From assembly GCA_965217075.1 (NCBI GenBank), contig CBDCHC010000008.1, forward strand, positions 124,001 to 188,000: a stretch of 64,000 nucleotides of DNA, given 5' to 3'. The notes under the pieces are model-generated. The model was not told the origin of the DNA and did no database searches. It was given only the letters and a program-made list of their open reading frames with translations. The position numbers were made by a program, and so were the translations under genes. Position 1 is the stretch's first letter. Each line of letters opens with the position of its first letter. Positions 42,139 to 51,274 of the stretch are shown here, one piece after another. The stretch comes from CBDCHC01 sp965217075 (GTDB taxonomy: Bacteria > Pseudomonadota > Gammaproteobacteria > PS1 > Pseudothioglobaceae).

Positions 42139-43893
42139 TTAAATATTATTAGCCTGTAACCAAAATTCTAAAAGTGCTAAATGCCAAAGTCTTGACCCAC
42201 GTAAGGCTGTCATATAATTATCTGGATTTTTAATAATTTTATCAATAAATTTTTGATTATAAACATTACGATTAATGCATTTATTTGACTTTAAAATATC
42301 TGTCATAAAATCTAAAAATTCTCCACGCACATATTTAAGTGCTGGCATTGGAAAATAACTTTTTTTTCTATCAATTACAATATCTGGCACCAAACCTCTG
42401 GCAATTTTTTGTAATGGATATTTTGCAACACCTTTGGTTTTTAAAGTAAAAGGCATACTAAGGGCGTGCTCTACTAATTTATAATCCATAAATGGTACAC
42501 GTGCCTCTAAAGCAAAACTCATAGTCATACTATCAACACGTTTAATTGGATCATCAACTATTAATTTAGTAATATCAAGCAGCAAAACTTTATCAATAAA
42601 CTCATCAGCATGATCTTTACTAAACTCTTCATTTAAAAATGCATTAGCATAATCTTTACTAACATAATCACTGCTGATAGTTTGTTTATATTCACTAAAA
42701 TCTCTATCTACATAATATTTACTAAAACGTCCGACCTCACTACCTATTTCATTATGCATTAATGGGTACCAAAAATAACCACAAAAAACTTCATCAGCGC
42801 CTTGACCTGAAAGTACTACTTTTATATTTTTTGCCACTTGTTCGCTTAACAAATAAAAAGCAACAGCATCTTGTGCTACCATAGGCTCTGGCATATTTTC
42901 AATTGCTGCTGGTAGGCATTTTAATACTTCATTATTAGGAATAATAATTTTTTTATGATTAGTGTTAAATGCATCTACAACAGCATCAGAATATTTAAAT
43001 TCAGAGCCAATTTCTGTGCCAATATCCTCAAAACCAATAGAAAAGGTATTGATATTTTTATGTCCTAATTTATCTAACAAACCTACAATTAAAGAACTAT
43101 CTAAACCACCGGAAAGCAAAACACCAATATCAACATCACTTGCACCCATTCTTTTTTTAATTGCCTCTAATAAAAGCATATTAGTTTTTTCTAAATTTTC
43201 TACCTCATTCAAATTATTATTTCTAGCTATGGGTTGCCAATATTTTTTTTCAATTATTTTACTATTTTTAATTAGCATAAAATATGCTGGTTTAAATTTT
43301 TTAATACTACTAATTATAGTATCTGGCGCTGGCACAACTCCATGAAAACTAAGAGCTAAATTAAGTGCCTTAGCGTTAATTGATTTATCAATATTTTGTA
43401 CTAACAAAGCTTTAGTATTAGAGGCAAAACTAAAACAATTATTATCTAAAGTATAATAAAGTGGTTTAATTCCCATTCTATCCCTAGCAATAAATAACTC
43501 ATTACCATTCCAAATCGCAAAAGCAAACATACCATCAAATTTTTGTAAACACTTTACCCCCCAATGATGATAAGCCTTTATAATAACTTCACTATCTGAT
43601 TTAGAAAAAAATTTATAGCCAGACTTAATTAGTTCGTTTCTTAATTCTTGATAATTATAAATAGTGCCATTAAATATTAAAACTAAACCTAAATCTTTGT
43701 CTTCCATTGGTTGATGCGCAAAATTTGACAAGTCAATAATAGATAAACGCCGATGCCCAAAACCAAGATTTTTGTCTAAATAAATACCTTTATCATCTGG
43801 CCCACGTCTACGAATTTTATCATTCATAAGTATTATATTATGCTTTAATACTGCTTTATTATCAAATCTTAGTTGTCCACAAATTCCACACAT
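42139..43893 (-). CDS. asparagine-synthase-family amidotransferase, NAGGN type
   Basis: 584 residues. N-terminal class II glutaminase: MCGICGQLRF (catalytic Cys2), RRRGPDDKGIYLD, GHRRLSIIDLS, FNGTIYNYQEL. Synthetase domain: GVLLSGGLDSSLIVGLL (PP-loop), SGQGADEVFCGYFWYP and ARVPFMDYKLVEHAL. The segments FHGVVPAPDTIISSIKKFKP and KSYFPMPALKYVRGEFLDF are closer to the amidotransferase of N-acetylglutaminylglutamine amide synthesis (an osmolyte) than to plain AsnB. The usual partner synthetase gene is not beside it, so plain asparagine synthesis remains possible. Confidence 0.75.
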   Translation of the reverse strand: MCGICGQLRFDNKAVLKHNIILMNDKIRRRGPDDKGIYLDKNLGFGHRRLSIIDLSNFAHQPMEDKDLGLVLIFNGTIYNYQELRNELIKSGYKFFSKSDSEVIIKAYHHWGVKCLQKFDGMFAFAIWNGNELFIARDRMGIKPLYYTLDNNCFSFASNTKALLVQNIDKSINAKALNLALSFHGVVPAPDTIISSIKKFKPAYFMLIKNSKIIEKKYWQPIARNNNLNEVENLEKTNMLLLEAIKKRMGASDVDIGVLLSGGLDSSLIVGLLDKLGHKNINTFSIGFEDIGTEIGSEFKYSDAVVDAFNTNHKKIIIPNNEVLKCLPAAIENMPEPMVAQDAVAFYLLSEQVAKNIKVVLSGQGADEVFCGYFWYPLMHNEIGSEVGRFSKYYVDRDFSEYKQTISSDYVSKDYANAFLNEEFSKDHADEFIDKVLLLDITKLIVDDPIKRVDSMTMSFALEARVPFMDYKLVEHALSMPFTLKTKGVAKYPLQKIARGLVPDIVIDRKKSYFPMPALKYVRGEFLDFMTDILKSNKCINRNVYNQKFIDKIIKNPDNYMTALRGSRLWHLALLEFWLQANNI

Positions 43894-43939
43894 TATAATT
43901 TAATGTAAAATTAACAATTTTAACTGATAAATAAATAAA

Positions 43940-45325
43940 ATGCCTAAAACGCTGTACGATAAACTAATAAATGCACATACTATTTTAAAAAAAAATAATA
44001 ATATTTTGCTTTATATAGATAAACACCTTATTCACGAAGTAACTTCGCCACAAGCATTTGAAAGTTTATCTATTAATAATAGAAATATTTGGCGCACAAA
44101 AAGCAATTTAGCAGTGCCTGATCATAATGTTCCTACTAAAGATAGAGATTTTAATAATATTGAAAAAATAGCAAAATTACAAATAGAAACTCTAAGTCAA
44201 AACTGCAAAAAATTTAATATCAATGAAATAAATTTTCACGATAAAAGACAAGGCATAGTACATATAATAGGTCCAGAACAAGGAGCAACGCTACCTGGTA
44301 TGACTATTGTATGTGGTGATAGTCATACCTCCACTCATGGTGCTTTGGGTGCGCTAGCATTTGGTATTGGTACCAGCGAAGTAGAACATGTGCTCGCTAC
44401 TAATTGCTTATGGCAACAAAAATCTAAAAATATGCAAATTAATATAAATGGACAACTAAATACTAATGTAAGTGCTAAAGATATAGCTCTATTTATAATT
44501 AGCAAAATAGGAACTGCTGGTGGCAATGGCTATGCTATAGAATTTTGTGGAGATACTATTTATAATTTGTCTATTGAAGAGAGAATGACATTATGCAATA
44601 TGGCAATTGAAATGGGGGCAAAAGCAGGAATAATTGCTGTTGATGATAAAACCATACAATATATAGCTAATAAACCAATGGCGCCTAAAGCGGGTAAATT
44701 AAAAAATGCAATTAAATATTGGCAAACACTGCACTCTGATACAAGCGCTACTTTTGATAAAATTATTAACTTTAAAGCAAAAGAAATAAAATTACAAGTA
44801 AGTTGGGGTACATCTCCGGAAATGACAATTGCTATAGATGAAAAAATCCCAGATCCAGCGTTAATAAATAATATTGATAAAAAAAATCATATAATAAATG
44901 CACTTAAATATATTAAGTTAATATCAGGAACTAAAATTACTGATATTGAAATAGATAAAGTATTTATTGGTTCTTGTACTAATGCTCGTATTACAGATTT
45001 ACGTATTGCTGCTAATGTTTTAAATAATAATAAAATAGCAAAAAATATTAAACTTGCTATAGTTGTACCTGGTTCTGGTTTAGTAAAACAACAAGCAGAA
45101 AATGAAGGATTAGATAAAATTTTTATTAAAGCAGGGTTTGAGTGGCGTAGTGCTGGTTGTTCTATGTGTTTAGCAATGAATGATGATAAATTGCAAACAG
45201 GAGAAAGATGTGCCTCAACATCTAATCGTAACTTCGAAGGCAGACAAGGATATGACTCTTATACTCACTTAGTTAGCCCGTATACCGCAGCTAAAAGCGC
45301 TATTTGCGGTCATTTTTGTGGTTAG
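43940..45325 (+). CDS. leuC: 3-isopropylmalate dehydratase large subunit
   Basis: 461 residues. Leucine synthesis, interconverting 2- and 3-isopropylmalate with a [4Fe-4S] cluster. Landmarks are MPKTLYDKLINAHTI, the substrate loop VCGDSHTSTHGALGALAFGI, cluster Cys in FIGSCTNARITDLR and the pair AGCSMCLAMN, and ASTSNRNFEGRQG. The small subunit leuD is not next to it in this window; the neighbouring gene is convergent and unrelated. Confidence 0.94.
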   Translation: MPKTLYDKLINAHTILKKNNNILLYIDKHLIHEVTSPQAFESLSINNRNIWRTKSNLAVPDHNVPTKDRDFNNIEKIAKLQIETLSQNCKKFNINEINFHDKRQGIVHIIGPEQGATLPGMTIVCGDSHTSTHGALGALAFGIGTSEVEHVLATNCLWQQKSKNMQININGQLNTNVSAKDIALFIISKIGTAGGNGYAIEFCGDTIYNLSIEERMTLCNMAIEMGAKAGIIAVDDKTIQYIANKPMAPKAGKLKNAIKYWQTLHSDTSATFDKIINFKAKEIKLQVSWGTSPEMTIAIDEKIPDPALINNIDKKNHIINALKYIKLISGTKITDIEIDKVFIGSCTNARITDLRIAANVLNNNKIAKNIKLAIVVPGSGLVKQQAENEGLDKIFIKAGFEWRSAGCSMCLAMNDDKLQTGERCASTSNRNFEGRQGYDSYTHLVSPYTAAKSAICGHFCG

Positions 45326-45810
45326 TTTTTTCTAATTTGCATTAACAATCTATTGCTATAAATGCTAGCAACATTTGCATTATTTACTTTAGTTATTACA
45401 CCATTAAAAGGTGCTATGATTAAATATTTTTCTAATTCAATTTTAGCTATTTTTACTCTTAATTTACTAGCCTCTAATTCTCTGGTTGCTTGTTTAAAAT
45501 CTAGTTGTGCTTGCTTTAAATCTCTTCTTGTTCCTACTAATCTTTCAAATAACTCTAATTTTTCCTTAAGAGACAACTGTCTATCTATAAAATTTTGTTC
45601 ATAAAATTTATTAATAGCTTGTAGGTAGTTAAATTTAAGTACGGCTTGTTTATTATCTAATTTTACTAAAATATCTCCTGTTTCAAATTTATCATCTACC
45701 GCCTTAATAGCTACTATTTTAGCTGATACTTGCGGATAAATATCCATAGCATAAATATTAAACATGCTAAGTGTTATAAATAATAAATAAAATTTAATTT
45801 TCATTTGCAT
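45322..45810 (-). CDS. short HlyD-like periplasmic adaptor
   Basis: 162 residues with an N-terminal signal (YLLFITLSMFNIYAMD). It has a lipoyl half-motif, DDKFETGDILVKLDNKQAVL, a helical hairpin (KLELFERLVGTRRDLKQAQL) and the returning lipoyl half IIAPFNGVITKVNN. It is half as long as typical membrane-fusion proteins, lacking the beta-barrel and membrane-proximal domains. Its start overlaps the end of the TolC-like gene upstream. No inner-membrane pump gene is present, so the pair may serve a pump coded elsewhere. Confidence 0.65.
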   Translation of the reverse strand: MQMKIKFYLLFITLSMFNIYAMDIYPQVSAKIVAIKAVDDKFETGDILVKLDNKQAVLKFNYLQAINKFYEQNFIDRQLSLKEKLELFERLVGTRRDLKQAQLDFKQATRELEASKLRVKIAKIELEKYLIIAPFNGVITKVNNANVASIYSNRLLMQIRKN

Positions 45811-47047
45811 CTCCTGTAAGTAACTTTAATTTTTTAATAATAATAATAATATTAAAATTAGTTTTAGCTATTAAATATTCTGTATTAGTGTATTTATACA
45901 TAGCATCTCCAATATCACTTTTTAAATCAAGTTCATAATTTGCCCTAGCTCTTTCTAAATAAAAATCTCTATACTCCAATTGCACTGCTAAAGAGCTTTG
46001 TTGCTGTTTCAGTGTTTTTAATTTATACCATAATTCTAATGCCTGTTGCACTAAAGTATTTTCTTGTTGTTGTAATAAATTTTGTTGCTGGTGTAATATT
46101 ATATTTAATCTATCTACAGCTATACTTTGTATATTAGAACCAAAAGGCATATTAAAAATAATACCAACTTTCCAATCACCATTAATATTATTTTCAGAAG
46201 AAGAATTATGACCAATTTTTAAATAACTATTTAGCTTAATTTCCTTATTATTCCTTTCAGCTTTAATAGTATTTTTAATGTTAGTGATATTATTATTATT
46301 AATTTTTATATTAAGATTATTATTAATAATTTTATTTTTTATGTCTTTAAAATCCTTAGTTACAAATACCATATATTTAGCAAGCTCTGGGGTCTTTAAT
46401 TCATCTAAATCATTATCAAAATCAAGCCCTATTATTCTAGCTAAATTTGCTCTAGTAGTAATTTGCTTAGCTTCGACATTATTTAATTCAGTTAAAACTA
46501 ATTGAGTATTATTTTTTGCTGCTAATAAATCAAGATCTGCTGTTTCTGGCACACTTAGCTCATATTTATCCTTAATACGATTTTCTTTTACTGCAAAAAT
46601 TGCTAATTTTTCCACTATAGCTTGATGTTTTAAATCAGATAGTAGTACTGAAAAAAAAATTTCAGTAACAATAATTTCTTGTTGAATTTTCTCTTTAATT
46701 AATTGTTGCTTGATAATATCCAATTCTGCCTTAGCACTATCTGTTTTAATAATATTACTTTGATTATATAAGTTTTTATTAACAAGTAAAGACAAGTGTG
46801 TATTATCACTACTATAATTTTCTTTTTTTTCTGCTATAGCATTAAAATTAATATTAATATTATCAATAGCCAATACATTAGCTAATTTATTTCGCGCTAA
46901 TTGATGTTTTATTACTAGTTGTTTAATTATTAAACTATTATTTATTGCAATATTAATAGCAGTTTTAAGGCTAAGTGGATTTTCTAATTTATCGACTGCA
47001 AAGATATTATTACTTATTAAAAATATAATAATTAATATAAATTTCAT
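45794..47047 (-). CDS. TolC-family outer membrane efflux protein
   Basis: 417 residues with signal peptide (MKFILIIIFLISNNIFAVDK) and two similar long helical halves, as in TolC trimer subunits. Marks are NPLSLKTAINIAINNSLIIK, QLARNKLANVLAIDN, KYELSVPETADLDLLAAKNN and, in the second half, RARANYELDLKSDIGDAMYK. It overlaps both neighbours (4 bases upstream, 17 downstream), so one operon makes an export channel, an adaptor and a thioredoxin-like protein. Confidence 0.75.
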   Translation of the reverse strand: MKFILIIIFLISNNIFAVDKLENPLSLKTAINIAINNSLIIKQLVIKHQLARNKLANVLAIDNININFNAIAEKKENYSSDNTHLSLLVNKNLYNQSNIIKTDSAKAELDIIKQQLIKEKIQQEIIVTEIFFSVLLSDLKHQAIVEKLAIFAVKENRIKDKYELSVPETADLDLLAAKNNTQLVLTELNNVEAKQITTRANLARIIGLDFDNDLDELKTPELAKYMVFVTKDFKDIKNKIINNNLNIKINNNNITNIKNTIKAERNNKEIKLNSYLKIGHNSSSENNINGDWKVGIIFNMPFGSNIQSIAVDRLNIILHQQQNLLQQQENTLVQQALELWYKLKTLKQQQSSLAVQLEYRDFYLERARANYELDLKSDIGDAMYKYTNTEYLIAKTNFNIIIIIKKLKLLTGDANEN

Positions 47048-47571
47048 ATTTTTATGCTATTAATATTTTTTATTTTATAACGAATAAATCTTTCTTTTAA
47101 ATAAGCCTTTTCATTTACATATTTAGCTAACAATAAAAACTCTTTAATACCAACAAAACCAGTTCTACTCATCACTTTTCTACCTTTTAAATCAAAAAAA
47201 GCTAAGACTGGCGTAGCCCCTATTCTATTATATTTTTGTGCAAAAATCTTAGTTTTCATAGTTTTACCAGCAAAATTAACTAATTCTACATCTGACTCTA
47301 TATTTTCCTCAAAATTTAAAAAATACTTATTAAAATAATCTATAACTACTTTTTTATTTAAAACTGTTTGTCGCATTTTATGACAAAAAGGACAATCATC
47401 TAAATGAAAAAAAATAAAAATACCAATTTTTCCTGCATCTTTAGCATCTGCTAAATTTTCTATATAATCACTAAAATTAGTATTAAAAAAATCTTTTTCT
47501 TTATCGGCAATAGTATGTCTACCAAATAATATAGTTATTAAAAATAATATTGTAATAATTATTTTCTGCAT
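47044..47571 (-). CDS. periplasmic thioredoxin-fold protein
   Basis: 175 residues with a signal peptide and a thioredoxin fold: IFIFFHLDDCPFCHKMRQTV has the redox motif CPFC, followed by GATPVLAFFDLKGRKVMSR with the cis-Pro. It resembles SoxW/DsbC-like periplasmic reductases. It lies upstream of the TolC-like gene and downstream of a rhodanese gene, so sulfur or thiol redox work at the envelope is likely. Confidence 0.75.
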   Translation of the reverse strand: MQKIIITILFLITILFGRHTIADKEKDFFNTNFSDYIENLADAKDAGKIGIFIFFHLDDCPFCHKMRQTVLNKKVVIDYFNKYFLNFEENIESDVELVNFAGKTMKTKIFAQKYNRIGATPVLAFFDLKGRKVMSRTGFVGIKEFLLLAKYVNEKAYLKERFIRYKIKNINSIKI

Positions 47572-47620
47572 ATCAATATAATTAAATATAATTACTTATT
47601 TTTACCATAATTTATCTATT

Positions 47621-48535
47621 TTACAAATTATATTCATCAGTATAAGGGTTATCACCTATAACAGCTGGTAAAACTAAATTATTGCCCCAATGCGCCCAAC
47701 CACCATTATAAAGCTTTATATTTTTATAACCTAAGCTTTTAAGCTGCATATACGACAAACTCATTCTATAGCCATCATTACAATACAAATAGATAATTTT
47801 ATTTTTATCTATATCTTTATAAATTTTAGCGATATTTTTGGCGTTACTCCATTTATAGTCTTTAATGCCAAACATACTATCTATATTTATAGCGCCAGGA
47901 ATATGACCAGCATTTATTGCATCCCTAACATCGCCGTTATACATTTTTTTATCTCTAGCATCAATTAATATAATATTATCATTACGTTTTGCTATTATAT
48001 TATTATATATATCTTGCCAATTGATTGCTAATTCTTCATTAGCTGCAAATAAAGTTACATCGCCTTTTGTTATTGCCACTATATCTTTTGTTAAATCTTC
48101 AAAAGCACTAAAGCTATATATGGCATCATTTAATATTTTAACTTGCTGCATATTAAATCCATACAACTCAAGTAAAAAATATAACCTTGCAGCTAAAACA
48201 GTACCAGCATCATCATAAATAACTATAGTTGAATTATTATTTACTCCCCATGCTCTTAAATTATTTTGTAATGATTTTTTATCAGGAAAATGTGTAATTA
48301 TATTAGCATTAAGATTGCCTAAATCACTTAATCTTTTTACTTGTTGTGCTGACGGAATATGACCTATAGTATTATAACGATGAGGATAATAGCGAATTTC
48401 TAAAATCACTAAGTTTTTATTATCTATTCTCTCTAATAACCAATCACTGTCTACTAAAAAATCACGATTTGCTAAAGCAATATTACTAATAATAATTAGT
48501 AATATAAGTATAATTGTTTTATAATTTAATAACAT
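47621..48535 (-). CDS. two-domain rhodanese sulfurtransferase, exported
   Basis: 304 residues with N-terminal signal sequence (YKTIILILLIIISNIALAN). Two rhodanese domains; the catalytic loop in the second is IIYLYCNDGYRMSLSYMQLK with active Cys in CNDGYR, and the CH2-like segments IPSAQQVKRL and HIPGAINIDSMF are seen. It would transfer sulfur from thiosulfate or a persulfide to cyanide or a thiol acceptor in the periplasm. Just upstream of the thioredoxin-like gene on the same strand. Confidence 0.85.
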   Translation of the reverse strand: MLLNYKTIILILLIIISNIALANRDFLVDSDWLLERIDNKNLVILEIRYYPHRYNTIGHIPSAQQVKRLSDLGNLNANIITHFPDKKSLQNNLRAWGVNNNSTIVIYDDAGTVLAARLYFLLELYGFNMQQVKILNDAIYSFSAFEDLTKDIVAITKGDVTLFAANEELAINWQDIYNNIIAKRNDNIILIDARDKKMYNGDVRDAINAGHIPGAINIDSMFGIKDYKWSNAKNIAKIYKDIDKNKIIYLYCNDGYRMSLSYMQLKSLGYKNIKLYNGGWAHWGNNLVLPAVIGDNPYTDEYNL

Positions 48536-48601
48536 AAAGAAAATTTAAAAAAACTTAGATTATACTAATTAAAAATCAATAAATAAATTTTATTATAAAT
48601 A

Positions 48602-49861
48602 ATGACAATTTCTGTAAATAAAGATAATATTAAAAAAGTATATTTTAAAACATTTGGCTGTAGAACAAACATATATGACACAGCACTTATGCAAAATAAT
48701 GTAGAAAATTTTATTGTGGTAAATAATGAAAATCAAGCTGATATTATTATTATTAATTCCTGTACAGTTACTAATAATGCTGACAATAAACTTAATACTT
48801 ATGTAAATAAACAAAATAATAAAAAAATATTTATTACTGGCTGTGCAGCTAATACTAAAGGAGTAGAGTTATTACAAAAGAATCAAATTTTTGCTACTTT
48901 TGGACAGTCTAATAAAAATAAAATAAATGATTTATTAGCTAAAGAAAATAAATTTAACTTAAAAGGTAACTTAAGTTTTATAGATAATCAACTAGTTATT
49001 AATTTTATTAATAAAAGTAGGGCTTTTATTAAAATACAAGAGGGTTGTAATTTCCACTGTAGTTATTGCATTATTCCTAGTGTTAGGGGCAAAGCAAGAA
49101 GTCAAAATGAAGATAAAATAATTTTGCAGATTAAAAATTTAACACAAATTGGCTTTAGTGAATTTATTTTAACTGGTACTAATATAGGTAGTTATGGTAA
49201 AGATAGCAAGTCATCTTTACCTAAATTACTTAAAAAAATATCTAAGATTACAGCTGTAAAAAGAATTAGATTAGGTAGTATTGAGCCTGTGCAAATAAAT
49301 GATGAGTTTATTGAATTATTGACAGAACCATGGTTAGAAAAACATCTACATATAGCTTTGCAATATACAAATGAGAAGATGTTAAAAATAATGCGCAGGA
49401 GAAATAGTTTTAGAAAAGACTATAATTTATTACACAAGTTAGCCGAACATGGTTACGCTATAGGTACAGATTATATTGTGGGTCATCCTGGAGAAGATGA
49501 GAGTATTTTCCAAGATGCTTATAAAAACTTAAAAACACTGCCTATTACTCATATACATGCTTTTATATATAGCAAAAGATCTAATACTTATTCTGCTTTG
49601 ATGAATAAATTAGTGCCACTTCCTATAGCAAAAAATAGATTAAAACAAGTAACAGAATTAATAAAAAATAATAATTTAATATTTAGACAGCAACAACAAA
49701 TATTAGAAATATTTATTCATGCCAAAGATAATGATATATATAAAGGCTATGATCAATTTTTTAATATAATTCACATTAAAAGCACAATAAATATATTAAA
49801 AAAATGGCTTATTATTGATAATTATATTACTAAAGATAAATTTAATTATGCTGAAATTTAA
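48602..49861 (+). CDS. mtaB: tRNA t6A37 methylthiotransferase
   Basis: 419 residues of the radical-SAM MiaB/MtaB family. N-terminal domain Cys are in KTFGCRTNIYDTALMQN, INSCTVTNNADNK and ITGCAANTKG, binding the second cluster. The radical SAM cluster is in EGCNFHCSYCIIPSVRGKAR (Cx3Cx2C). QNNVE/ADIIIINSCTVT is more like MtaB than MiaB. It adds the methylthio group to t6A37 in tRNAs reading ANN codons. Divergent from the rhodanese gene. Confidence 0.85.
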   Translation: MTISVNKDNIKKVYFKTFGCRTNIYDTALMQNNVENFIVVNNENQADIIIINSCTVTNNADNKLNTYVNKQNNKKIFITGCAANTKGVELLQKNQIFATFGQSNKNKINDLLAKENKFNLKGNLSFIDNQLVINFINKSRAFIKIQEGCNFHCSYCIIPSVRGKARSQNEDKIILQIKNLTQIGFSEFILTGTNIGSYGKDSKSSLPKLLKKISKITAVKRIRLGSIEPVQINDEFIELLTEPWLEKHLHIALQYTNEKMLKIMRRRNSFRKDYNLLHKLAEHGYAIGTDYIVGHPGEDESIFQDAYKNLKTLPITHIHAFIYSKRSNTYSALMNKLVPLPIAKNRLKQVTELIKNNNLIFRQQQQILEIFIHAKDNDIYKGYDQFFNIIHIKSTINILKKWLIIDNYITKDKFNYAEI

Positions 49862-49903
49862 TTATTAATTAATAATATTTTTTTTAATGTTGTTATAAAT
49901 TAT

Positions 49904-50392
49904 TTATTGTGCTATTTTATTAATTATTAATTCATTAACAATACTAGGTACAAATTGCTTTATATCGCCGCCAAGTAATGCAACTTCACGTACAAGGGTT
50001 GAAGATATATTGCCAAATTCTTCACTTGGTGTCATAAAAATAGTCTCAATATCATAATCTAATTTTCTATTCATTCCAGCCAAGCTAAATTCATATTCAA
50101 AATCACTAACAGCACGAATGCCGCGCAAAATAATTTTTGCTTGTTGTTGTCTAACGAAATCAACTAATAAATTATCAAAACTTAAAACTTCAACATTATT
50201 AAATTTACTCAATATTATACTACAGATTTCTACTCTGGTAGTAAGGTCAATAAACGGTTTTTTGCTATTATTTTGTGTAATTGCAACTATTATTTTATCA
50301 AATAATAAACTTGCTCTTGCTATTATATCAACATGCCCATTAGTTATGGGATCAAAAGAGCCTGGATATATTATAATTTGTTCCATAATCAA
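49904..50392 (-). CDS. coaD: phosphopantetheine adenylyltransferase
   Basis: 162 residues. Makes dephospho-CoA. It shows IIYPGSFDPITNGHVDII with the nucleotidyl-transferase NGH motif, LLVDFVRQQQAKIILRGIRA, FEYEFSLAGMNRKL and EEFGNISSTLVREVALLGG, all characteristic. One base separates it from nusB; a likely operon continues through ribH, ribBA and ribE. Confidence 0.93.
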   Translation of the reverse strand: MIMEQIIIYPGSFDPITNGHVDIIARASLLFDKIIVAITQNNSKKPFIDLTTRVEICSIILSKFNNVEVLSFDNLLVDFVRQQQAKIILRGIRAVSDFEYEFSLAGMNRKLDYDIETIFMTPSEEFGNISSTLVREVALLGGDIKQFVPSIVNELIINKIAQ

Positions 50393-50821
50393 TTAATTAT
50401 TATCTTTTTCATTTATACGAAAATCTGTAGCAACTCTATCTAATACTAAATTAATTAATTTATAAGATCCTTCAGCAGCAATTAACTCTGCTAGATTTAA
50501 ACACTCATTAATAACTACCTTGTAAGGAACTGTTAAAGAATATTTTAATTCATATACACCTAATAATAAAATTGCTCTCTCTACTGCTCCTAATTTATCT
50601 AATTCACGATCTATATATTTAATTATTAAATTATCTAATTCTACTGTATTTTCAGCTATATTAGTTAATGTTGTAATAAAAAAAGCTTTAGATATTTTTC
50701 CAGACTTTTTAGCTAAAAACTCAGCTACTAATTCTTCTGTAGCCATATTTGTTATCTGCTTTTGATATAAAGCTTGTGTTATAAATAATCTTGCTCTTTG
50801 TTTAGAAGTTAAATTACTCAT
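50393..50821 (-). CDS. nusB: transcription antitermination factor NusB
   Basis: 142 residues, all helical, with RLFITQALYQKQITNMATEE, LDNLIIKYIDRELDKLGAVE, AILLLGVYELKYSLTVPYKV and VINECLNLAELIAAEGSYKL. It binds boxA RNA with S10 and supports rRNA operon transcription. It overlaps the ribH end by 8 bases; ribH-nusB linkage is standard. Confidence 0.93.
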   Translation of the reverse strand: MSNLTSKQRARLFITQALYQKQITNMATEELVAEFLAKKSGKISKAFFITTLTNIAENTVELDNLIIKYIDRELDKLGAVERAILLLGVYELKYSLTVPYKVVINECLNLAELIAAEGSYKLINLVLDRVATDFRINEKDNN

Positions 50822-51272
50822 AATTCTGCAATAAACTAAGAGTTTTAAGTAACGCAGTAGCAGCCTCTATACCTTTGTTTTTATTATTAGCACTACTTCT
50901 ATAAACAGCTTGATCTTTATTTTCAGTAGTAAGTACGCCAAAAACAATAGGCGTATTACTACTAAGTGCTACTTGTGTAATACCACTAGCACAACTAGAG
51001 CAAATATAATCAAAATGAGGAGTATCACCACGAATTACTGCGCCAAGAGTGATAATTCCATCAAAATATTTAGCTATTTGCTTACAAATAAAAGGTATTT
51101 CAAAAGCCCCGGCTACATACATTAAACTAATATTATTATCGTTAATATTATTTTTTATAAGTGTTTTATGTGCAGAATTTATTAAATTATTACTAATATC
51201 TTTATAAAAATTAGCAGCTACTATAGCTATTTTTTTTTTATTTAAATTAATATTTGGTTGTATGATTTTCAT
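50814..51272 (-). CDS. ribH: 6,7-dimethyl-8-ribityllumazine synthase
   Basis: 152 residues. Condenses ribityl-uracil with dihydroxybutanone phosphate. Landmarks are VAGAFEIPFICKQIAKY, GAVIRGDTPHFDYI with catalytic His, and TPIVFGVLTTENKDQAVYRS. It follows ribBA by 2 bases in the riboflavin operon and overlaps nusB. Confidence 0.94.
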   Translation of the reverse strand: MKIIQPNINLNKKKIAIVAANFYKDISNNLINSAHKTLIKNNINDNNISLMYVAGAFEIPFICKQIAKYFDGIITLGAVIRGDTPHFDYICSSCASGITQVALSSNTPIVFGVLTTENKDQAVYRSSANNKNKGIEAATALLKTLSLLQNYE

Positions 51273-51274
51273 GC

